From assembly GCA_003221825.1 (NCBI GenBank), contig QHUE01000122.1, forward strand, positions 1-6,794: a stretch of 6,794 nt of DNA, read 5' to 3'. The notes below the pieces were generated by a model. That model did not search any database. It had not been told where the DNA came from and saw only the letters and a program-made list of their open reading frames with translations. Below are positions 1 to 5,392 of this stretch, in pieces. The position numbers and the translations under genes were made by a program. This DNA is from Gemmatimonadota bacterium (GTDB lineage Bacteria > Gemmatimonadota > Gemmatimonadetes > Gemmatimonadales > GWC2-71-9). Each line of letters starts with the position of its first letter. Position 1 is the stretch's first letter.

Positions 1-651
1 CCCGGCAATCACGACGTGCAATGGTGGCGCCGGCCGTTCATTCCGTTCGGCAAGGACGCCGTGTACGAGAAATACCGCGGCTATTTCGGTGCCGACCTCA
101 CGCCCACGCTCGCGATTCCGGGCGGCGCGGTAATCGCGTCAGCGCTCACCGCGCACGGGGTTGCCTGGGGCTCGCTGACCCTGCGTCTCCGGGATATCGC
201 CGTGAAGGGCCACCTGCCCAAAAGCGAGATGCAGCGCGTGCAGGCGGTGTTTGCCAGGGCCGAGGCGGGCCTGCCGCGCGTCCTCGTGATCCATCACAAT
301 GTGCTGCGCGGCGAGATGTCGCAGCGCATGGGGCTCGCCCGCTGGCGCCGGGCCCAGCGCCGCATCATCGACGCGGGCACCGACGTGGTGCTCTGCGGGC
401 ACGACCACCAGGAAGGGGCCGAGATGCTCGAGGGCCGGGTGGCGGTCTCGACTGCCGGGACCTTGTCGACGCGGGCGCGCGGCGGGCGGCCCGTGTCCTT
501 CAACTTCGTCACGATCGATCCTGCTGCAGTGCAAGTCACCTTCTTTCGGTGGGATTCGGGGAAGCAACGGTTCCAACCCTCAGACACAGCGGCTTTTGCC
601 CGAGGGACGCCTCCAAAAACCCCTAGCCTCGAGCCACAAGCCACGCGGTAG
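1..651 (+). CDS. Calcineurin-like metallophosphoesterase, 3' part (N-terminus outside window)
   Basis: This is the last 216 residues of a binuclear-metal phosphoesterase; the frame is open to base 1, so the real start lies to the left. The window opens in the GNHD metal-binding motif (bases 4-15). A second metal-ligand histidine follows in VIHHNVL (H at 292-297), and the closing GHDH motif is at 397-408. These are the later motifs of the fold; the earlier D-x-H and GD motifs must lie upstream. The GTG at 16-18 is an internal Val codon and not a start, because it would cut off GNHD. Such enzymes hydrolyse phosphodiesters or phosphomonoesters (cyclic-nucleotide, nucleotide or lipid substrates), and the substrate cannot be told from this part. 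The last 15 or so residues (GTPPKTPSLEPQATR) look like a non-conserved tail. It stops 44 nt before the acyl-CoA dehydrogenase and may or may not share its transcript. Confidence 0.88.
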   Translation, partial: PGNHDVQWWRRPFIPFGKDAVYEKYRGYFGADLTPTLAIPGGAVIASALTAHGVAWGSLTLRLRDIAVKGHLPKSEMQRVQAVFARAEAGLPRVLVIHHNVLRGEMSQRMGLARWRRAQRRIIDAGTDVVLCGHDHQEGAEMLEGRVAVSTAGTLSTRARGGRPVSFNFVTIDPAAVQVTFFRWDSGKQRFQPSDTAAFARGTPPKTPSLEPQATR

Positions 652-680
652 AGTAGCTTTGGCGTCTGCGCAACTTTTCT

Positions 681-685
681 AGGAG
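681..685 (+). promoter_or_regulatory. Shine-Dalgarno site of the acyl-CoA dehydrogenase gene
   Basis: AGGAG sits 10 nt before the ATG at 696. It is the only strong purine-rich ribosome-binding site in the window and it fixes this start codon. The other full genes start with weak or no such site. Confidence 0.75.
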
Positions 686-695
686 CGGGTGACTG

Positions 696-1883
696 ATGGC
701 TTCGAAGTTTCAGGGCGTCGATTTCTACGGCATAGACGGACTGCTCACCGAAGAAGAACGCGCCATCCGTGACACTGTACGAGAATGGATCGACGAACAC
801 CTGATGCCGGTCATCGGCGAAGCCTACGTCGCCGGCAAATTCCCCAAACAGCTCATCCCCGGCATGGCGGAGCTCGGCCTCTTCGGCGCGAACCTGCCGG
901 AGGAGTACGGCTGCGCCGGGCTGAACAACGTCGCCTACGGCCTCATCATGCAGGAGCTCGAACGCGGCGATTCTGGCGTGCGATCCTTCGCGTCAGTGCA
1001 GGGCGCGCTCGTGATGTATCCCATCTACACGTTCGGATCGGAAGAACAGCGGAAGGAGTGGCTGCCGCAGATGGCGAGCGGGAAGGTGATCGGCTGCTTC
1101 GGTCTGACGGAGCCGGACTACGGTTCCAATCCGTCCGGCATGATCACGACAGCCAAAGAGACGAAAGACAGCTGGGTCCTGAACGGCGCCAAGATGTGGA
1201 TCACGAACGGCTCGACGGCGCAGGCCGCCATCATCTGGGCCAAGACCGGCAAGATCGAAGATCCCGATTCCATCCGTGGCTTCATCGTCCCGACCGACAC
1301 GACGGGGTTCTCAGCCAAGGACCAGAAGGGCAAGCTGTCCCTGCGCGCGAGCGATACGAGCGAGCTGGTGCTGCAGGACGTGCACGTCCCCAAGTCCGCG
1401 CTGCTGCCGAAGTCCGGCGGCCTCAAGTCTCCCCTCATGTGTCTCACCGCGGCGCGCTACGGCATCGCCTGGGGCGCGGTCGGCGCAGCGATGGCGTGCT
1501 ACGATGAAGCGGTGAGCTACGCCAAGCAGCGCGTGATGTTCGGCAAGCCGATCGGGGGATTCCAGCTGCAGCAGGCGCGCCTCGCGGACATGCTCACGGA
1601 AATCACTAAGGCACAGTTGCTCTGTGTCCAGTTAGGTCGTTTGAAAGACAGCGGCAAATCCACGCCTCAGCAAGTGAGCCTCGCCAAGCGCAATAACGTG
1701 AACGTGGCGACCGATGTCGCCCGTGAGACGCGACGCCTCCTCGGGGCGAACGGGATCCTGGCCGAGTACCAGGCGATGCGTCACCTCGCAAATCTCGAAT
1801 CGGTGTACACCTACGAGGGGACGCACGACGTCCATACGCTGATTTTGGGACAAGAGATCACCGGTCTGAGCGCCTTCAACTAG
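696..1883 (+). CDS. gcdH: Acyl-CoA dehydrogenase, probably glutaryl-CoA dehydrogenase
   Basis: A cytoplasmic FAD enzyme of 395 residues, full length for the family. It would oxidise and decarboxylate glutaryl-CoA to crotonyl-CoA (lysine, tryptophan and benzoyl-CoA breakdown) and hand its electrons to ETF. An N-terminal helical domain (about 15-130) is followed by the FAD-contact segment FGLTEPDYGSNPSGM (135-149) and WITNG (168-172). The C-terminal domain includes RYGIAWG (254-260) and ends in YTYEGTHDVH (371-380), where Glu374 is the expected catalytic base (human Glu370). Residues that set glutaryl-CoA specificity in the human enzyme are kept: Glu89, Arg96 and Ser100 in ELERGDSGVRSFAS match human Glu87, Arg94 and Ser98. 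LADMLTEIT and LGRLKD also follow the human enzyme closely from memory. The start is set by the AGGAG at 681. The specificity is inferred; a dehydrogenase for another short or dicarboxylic acyl-CoA, or a non-decarboxylating form, cannot be excluded. Confidence 0.92.
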   Translation: MASKFQGVDFYGIDGLLTEEERAIRDTVREWIDEHLMPVIGEAYVAGKFPKQLIPGMAELGLFGANLPEEYGCAGLNNVAYGLIMQELERGDSGVRSFASVQGALVMYPIYTFGSEEQRKEWLPQMASGKVIGCFGLTEPDYGSNPSGMITTAKETKDSWVLNGAKMWITNGSTAQAAIIWAKTGKIEDPDSIRGFIVPTDTTGFSAKDQKGKLSLRASDTSELVLQDVHVPKSALLPKSGGLKSPLMCLTAARYGIAWGAVGAAMACYDEAVSYAKQRVMFGKPIGGFQLQQARLADMLTEITKAQLLCVQLGRLKDSGKSTPQQVSLAKRNNVNVATDVARETRRLLGANGILAEYQAMRHLANLESVYTYEGTHDVHTLILGQEITGLSAFN

Positions 1884-1917
1884 AAACCCCCTCACGACGC
1901 GGCCCGTTATATCAGCC

Positions 1918-3666
1918 ATGCATCTCGCCCTGCTGCTCGTTCTGGCTCAGACACAGCTGGTGGACATTCAGAACCTGACGCCCCGGGAACACCGCGTAAG
2001 CGTCTTCGTTCTGACCGCACCCCAAGACCTTAAGATCTCCGCCGTCGGTGCGGAGCCGTGGCCGGACCGGCTGCGTACGCGCGACGACGAGCACTGGCAG
2101 GACGACGAGCAGACGACGTGGCCGGCGGCGGCCTGGATTCTCGACGCGCGGACGCGCGCCGTCGTGTGGGATATCCGCTCGGTGGACACGCGGCGCGACT
2201 CCAACGGCCTGCGCCGGTTCGCGGGCACCGTCCACCTCCCCGCCGGCACCTACGAAGCGCATTACGCGTCCTATGCGGCATCCTCCGTCTCGTTCAACGG
2301 CAATCTCGACCTCAATCTGAAGGACATCATCCGGCTCGGCCGGCGCGCCAAGTACGGCGGCCCCTACGTCGAGGGCGGACTCTACCGGCAATTCGCGCTC
2401 GCCATCAGCGGCGCAGGGCGCAGCGCAACCGCGGAGGACATCGCCGCCGCGCGTGCGGCCTTCACCGCGTCGGCCATCGCGACGGTCGTCCCGGACCGCA
2501 ACAGCTCCGCGCGCAAAGGGTTCGAGATCACGCGGCCCACCGCCGTCGAGGTGTACGCCATCGGTGAGCTGTCGATAGATGAGAAATTCGACTACGGCTG
2601 GATCATCAACGTCGACTCGAACAAGCGCGTCTGGTCGATGGACTACGCGACGACCGATCCCGCCGGCGGTGCGACCAAGAATCGCATGGCGCACGAGACG
2701 CTGCAGCTCAAGCTGGGACACTACGTCGCGTACTTTGCCTGCGACGACTCGCACAGCCCGGACGATTGGAACAACGTACCCGCGACCGATCCCGAGTTCT
2801 GGGGTCTCACGCTGCGCGTGGCCGACCCGGCGGCCCGCGCGTCGGTCCGTCCGTTCGAGTACGAGCCGGTGCCGCACGGCCAGACCATCGTTTCCCTGAT
2901 CGGCATCGGGGATGACGAGATGCGATCGGCGGGGTTCGCGCTGCGGCGTCCGATGGACGTGCACATCTATGCGATCGGCGAGGGCTTCAGCGACCGCATG
3001 GCGGACTACGCCTGGATCGTGGATGAAGAACAGCACAAGCGTGTCTGGTCGATGAGCTACGAGAACACCGAGCATGCCGGCGGCGCCGCGAAGAACCGGC
3101 TGTTCGATGGGACGATGCATCTCGCACGGGGCAACTATCTCGTGTACTACAAGAGCGACGGCTCGCACTCCTACAACGACTGGAATGGCGCGCCGCCCGC
3201 CGAGGCGCGGTACTGGGGTGTGAGCGTCTTCCCGGCCAGCCGGCGCCTGAATCCCGCCGACATCGGGCCGTTCATGCGCACCCGCGACGCCGGAAACGAC
3301 GCGACCGTCGCGCAGCTCAATCACATGAGCAACGACGAGGACGCGCACACGACGTTCCGCCTCACGGAGCAGACGCGCGTGCGCGTGCTGGCCCTGGGCG
3401 AGGGCCGTGATGACGAGATGTTCGACTACGGCTGGATCGAAGCCAGCGACGGTCACACCGTGTGGCAAATGAAGTACGCGGACACCGAGCCCGCCGGCGG
3501 CTCGGACAAGAACCGTGTCTTCGATGGCGTCATCACGCTGCCGGCCGGGAGCTACGTGCTGCGCTATCGCTCGGACGGCTCGCATTCCTACGGCGACTGG
3601 AACGACAACCCTCCCGACGACCCCGAAAGTTGGGGCATCGCCGTGTTCCGAATGGCGCGGCGCTAG
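1918..3666 (+). CDS. Unrecognised repeat protein with three clear and one degenerate module, probably exported
   Basis: I do not recognise this 582-residue protein. The N-terminus (LALLLVLA, residues 3-10, then QTQ) looks like a short Sec signal peptide with a possible V-x-A cut after Ala10, but it has no Lys or Arg before the hydrophobic run, so export is only likely. Three modules of about 115 residues begin near 187, 323 and 462, with a spacing of 138-140 residues. Each runs: a hinge, YAIGE or LALGE, DYGWI or DYAWI, VW-x-M, AGG-x-x-KNR, a G-x-Y pair, D-x-SHS, DWN, and a final WG-x-x-x-(V/F). A degenerate unit covers about 24-128. The segment 129-186 is a charged linker. No catalytic motif is evident; the spacing and alternating hydrophobics suggest beta-sandwich modules, possibly for binding. 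The ATG has no Shine-Dalgarno site, and no in-frame ATG, GTG or TTG was seen in the 34-nt gap upstream except GTT-type codons. It ends 17 nt before etfB, so cotranscription is likely although the roles look unrelated. Confidence 0.85.
   Translation: MHLALLLVLAQTQLVDIQNLTPREHRVSVFVLTAPQDLKISAVGAEPWPDRLRTRDDEHWQDDEQTTWPAAAWILDARTRAVVWDIRSVDTRRDSNGLRRFAGTVHLPAGTYEAHYASYAASSVSFNGNLDLNLKDIIRLGRRAKYGGPYVEGGLYRQFALAISGAGRSATAEDIAAARAAFTASAIATVVPDRNSSARKGFEITRPTAVEVYAIGELSIDEKFDYGWIINVDSNKRVWSMDYATTDPAGGATKNRMAHETLQLKLGHYVAYFACDDSHSPDDWNNVPATDPEFWGLTLRVADPAARASVRPFEYEPVPHGQTIVSLIGIGDDEMRSAGFALRRPMDVHIYAIGEGFSDRMADYAWIVDEEQHKRVWSMSYENTEHAGGAAKNRLFDGTMHLARGNYLVYYKSDGSHSYNDWNGAPPAEARYWGVSVFPASRRLNPADIGPFMRTRDAGNDATVAQLNHMSNDEDAHTTFRLTEQTRVRVLALGEGRDDEMFDYGWIEASDGHTVWQMKYADTEPAGGSDKNRVFDGVITLPAGSYVLRYRSDGSHSYGDWNDNPPDDPESWGIAVFRMARR
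1987..2301 (+). repeat. Degenerate N-terminal repeat module (residues about 24-128)
   Basis: AAWILDARTRAVVWDI lines up with the DYGWI...VW-x-M core of the later modules, and GTVHLPAGTYEAHY with their DG-x-x-x-LPAG-x-Y strand pair. The AGG-KNR and SHSY-DWN motifs are lost or eroded, and an acidic Trp-containing insert (about residues 47-70) is added. Confidence 0.5.
2476..2820 (+). repeat. Protein repeat module 1 (residues about 187-301)
   Basis: It contains YAIGE (213-217), DYGWI (225-229), RVWSM (237-241), AGGATKNR (249-256), DDSHS (276-280), DWN (283-285) and FWGL (294-297). The DG of the KNR-x-x-DG motif seen in modules 2 and 3 is replaced by AHE. Confidence 0.85.
2884..3231 (+). repeat. 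Protein repeat module 2 (residues about 323-438)
   Basis: It contains YAIGEG (351-356), DYAWI (363-367), RVWSM (375-379), AGGAAKNRLFDG (387-398), SDGSHSYNDWN (413-423) and YWGV (432-435). By hand alignment it is about half identical to module 3 from the GEG motif to the end. Confidence 0.88.
3301..3648 (+). repeat. Protein repeat module 3 (residues about 462-577)
   Basis: It contains LALGEG (491-496), DYGWI (503-507), TVWQM (514-518), AGGSDKNRVFDG (526-537), LPAGSY (541-546), SDGSHSYGDWN (552-562) and SWGI (571-574). It ends five residues before the C-terminus, so the protein finishes on a complete module. Confidence 0.88.
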
Positions 3667-3683
3667 CGTAGCTTTCCGTCCTC

Positions 3684-4436
3684 ATGAAAATCGCGGTCTG
3701 CATCAAGCGCGTCCCCGACTCGGAGACGCGCGTCAAAATCGCGGCCGACGGCAAAACCATCGACGAAGCGGGCGTGAAGTTCGTCATGAATCCCTATGAC
3801 GAATTCGCGCTCGAAGAGGCGCTGCGCCGGAAAGAGAAAGCGGGGAGCGGCGAGGTCGTCGTCGTCTGTCTCGGTCCTGCCGCAGCCCAGGAGACGATTC
3901 GGACCGCCTTGTCGTGGGGCGCCGATCGCGGCGTGCTGCTGCAAGCGGACAGCATTCCCGCTGACCCGTTCCAGACGGCCACCGTCATCGCAGCCGAGCT
4001 GAAGGGCACGGCGTGGGATCTCGTCCTGTTCGGCCGGATGGCGATCGACGACTACAGCCACCAAGTCGGCCCGCTCGTCGCCGAGCTGCTCGGCCTGCCG
4101 TGCGTGACGGCCGTGTCGCACCTCGACATCGAGGGGACGAAGGGCGTCGCCGAACGAGAGATCGAAGGCGGCATCGAAGTCGTGAACTTTTCGCTGCCCG
4201 CTGTCCTCACCACCGACAAGAGCCTCAATGAGCCGCGCTTGCCCGCGCTCAAAGGCATCATGGCGGCGAAGAAGAAGCCGCTCGAGGTGAAGCCGGTACA
4301 GGCCGGGACCGGTACCCTCGAGATCGTGGCCCTCATGCCACCGCCTGAGCGGAAAGAAGGAAAGATCGTCGGTGAGGGAGCCGGGGCCGTCGGCGAGCTG
4401 GTTCGGCTGCTGCGCGAAGAGGCCAAAGTCCTGTGA
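3684..4436 (+). CDS. etfB: Electron transfer flavoprotein, beta subunit
   Basis: This is the small subunit of the soluble heterodimeric ETF, 250 residues (the family is usually about 250-260). It holds the structural AMP and carries the loop that docks on acyl-CoA dehydrogenases. The family start MKIAVCIKRVPD is intact and MNPYDEFALEEALR (35-48) follows. The nucleotide-fold segment VCLGPAAAQETIRTALSWGADRG (61-83) matches the human protein almost throughout. FGRMAIDDYSHQ (116-127) and the signature AEREIEGGIEVVNFSLPAVLT (156-176) are also present. The recognition loop is SLNEPRLPALKGIMAAKKK (180-198), with Leu189 in the place of human Leu195, the residue that anchors ETF to its dehydrogenase partner. 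This is the classical two-electron acceptor type that works with beta-oxidation dehydrogenases. The ATG has no Shine-Dalgarno site, but the conserved N-terminus leaves little doubt about the start. It overlaps etfA by 4 nt. Confidence 0.96.
   Translation: MKIAVCIKRVPDSETRVKIAADGKTIDEAGVKFVMNPYDEFALEEALRRKEKAGSGEVVVVCLGPAAAQETIRTALSWGADRGVLLQADSIPADPFQTATVIAAELKGTAWDLVLFGRMAIDDYSHQVGPLVAELLGLPCVTAVSHLDIEGTKGVAEREIEGGIEVVNFSLPAVLTTDKSLNEPRLPALKGIMAAKKKPLEVKPVQAGTGTLEIVALMPPPERKEGKIVGEGAGAVGELVRLLREEAKVL
4433..4436 (+). promoter_or_regulatory. GTGA stop-start overlap between etfB and etfA
   Basis: The etfA GTG start (4433-4435) overlaps the etfB TGA stop (4434-4436). This arrangement favours reinitiation by the same ribosomes and equal amounts of the two subunits. 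Confidence 0.8.
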
Positions 4437-5392
4437 CGACGCTCGCCGTGCTGGAGCAGCGCGACGGCGTGCTGCGGAAGATTTCGTACGAAGTCGTCAC
4501 CGCCGCGCAGCGGCTCGGCGGCACCGTCGAAGCCGTCGTGTGCGGCGTCGGACCGGTGCAGGGTGCCGACCAGGCCGGAAAGTACGGCGCCGACAAGATC
4601 GTCACACTCACGAATCCCGCCTTTGCCAGGTACGCCCCCGAGGCCTGCGCGCAGGCGTTGGCCGAGCGCGCGAAGCAGGGCGGCTACCAGACTGTGCTCT
4701 TTGCCGCGAGCGCGACCGGCAAGGATCTCGCGCCGCGCGTGGCCGCCAAGCTCGGCGTCGCGGTCGCGGCGGATATCACCGATGTCACCACGGATGGCGG
4801 CGACCTGCTGGTCACGAGGCCGGTCTATGCCGGCAAGGCGTTGCTCAAGGTCAAAGTCGCGTCGCGGCCTGCCGTGGTCTCACTGCGGCCCAACGTCTTT
4901 ACGCCGGTGGAGCGGCGCAAAGCCGGGGCAGCGGAGACCGTCGCCGTGAATGTGCCGGCCGGCCGGGTGACGGTGCGCGAGATCAAGACGGCGCCCGCGG
5001 GCACGCTCGACGTCGCCGAGGCACAAGTTGTCATCTCGGGCGGCCGCGGTCTCAAGGAGCCGGCCAATTTCAAGGTGCTCGAGGAGCTGGCGCGTGCGTT
5101 TGGGGGCCAGGCCGCGGTCGGCGCGTCGCGCGCAGTGGTGGACATGGGATGGCGCCCGCACGCCGATCAGGTCGGGCAAACAGGGAAGACGGTGAGCCCC
5201 TCGCTGTACATCGCGGTCGGCATCTCCGGGATGATCCAGCATCTGGCGGGCATGCGGACCTCGAAGGTGATCGTCGCGATCAACAAGGACAAAGACGCGC
5301 CGATTTTCAAGGTTGCCGATTACGGCGTCGTGGGCGACCTGTTCGAAATCGTTCCGAAACTGACCGAAGAGATCCGCAAGCTGCATGGATAA
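4433..5392 (+). CDS. etfA: Electron transfer flavoprotein, alpha subunit
   Basis: This is the large ETF subunit, 319 residues (usual length about 310-330), and it carries the redox-active FAD. The N-terminal half has the expected ETF fold with FAASATGKDLAPRVAAKL (90-107). The C-terminal FAD domain is intact: SGGRGLKEP (202-210), GASRAVVDMGW (230-240), QVGQTGKTVSPSLYIAVG (246-263), SGMIQHLAGM (265-274) and INKDKDAPIFKVADYGVVGD (283-302). Thr250 and His270 correspond to human Thr266 and His286, which contact the flavin. The start is a GTG overlapping the etfB stop as GTGA, which points to translational coupling; a weak AGAGG at 4418-4422 lies 10 nt upstream. The reading MTTLAVLEQRDG matches the usual family start. 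Electrons taken from the acyl-CoA dehydrogenase pass through this FAD to the quinone oxidoreductase encoded next. Confidence 0.96.
   Translation: MTTLAVLEQRDGVLRKISYEVVTAAQRLGGTVEAVVCGVGPVQGADQAGKYGADKIVTLTNPAFARYAPEACAQALAERAKQGGYQTVLFAASATGKDLAPRVAAKLGVAVAADITDVTTDGGDLLVTRPVYAGKALLKVKVASRPAVVSLRPNVFTPVERRKAGAAETVAVNVPAGRVTVREIKTAPAGTLDVAEAQVVISGGRGLKEPANFKVLEELARAFGGQAAVGASRAVVDMGWRPHADQVGQTGKTVSPSLYIAVGISGMIQHLAGMRTSKVIVAINKDKDAPIFKVADYGVVGDLFEIVPKLTEEIRKLHG

Noticed and set aside
16..18. GTG as a start codon for the phosphoesterase
   Set aside because: The same frame is open to base 1 and encodes the GNHD metal motif just upstream, so the GTG is an internal Val codon.
630..645. Near-tandem AGCCAC AAGCCAC at the end of the phosphoesterase gene
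   Set aside because: Only two short copies are present, and they sit within the coding tail. This is not enough to call a repeat array.
652..695. Promoter in the gap before the acyl-CoA dehydrogenase
   Set aside because: No -35/-10 pair with good match and spacing could be found. Only the Shine-Dalgarno site is supportable.
1912..3585. A 557-codon open frame on the minus strand opposite the repeat gene
   Set aside because: Its length comes from GC-rich codons on the plus strand. The plus frame has repeat motifs with clear amino-acid conservation, conserved spacing and tight packing with its neighbours, while the minus product only mirrors the same periodicity with Arg-, Val- and Gly-rich sequence.
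3661..3668. Palindrome CGCTAGCG over the stop codon of the repeat gene as a terminator or operator
   Set aside because: It has only 8 bases, no loop and no T-run, and the etfB start is 16 nt further on. It is most likely chance.
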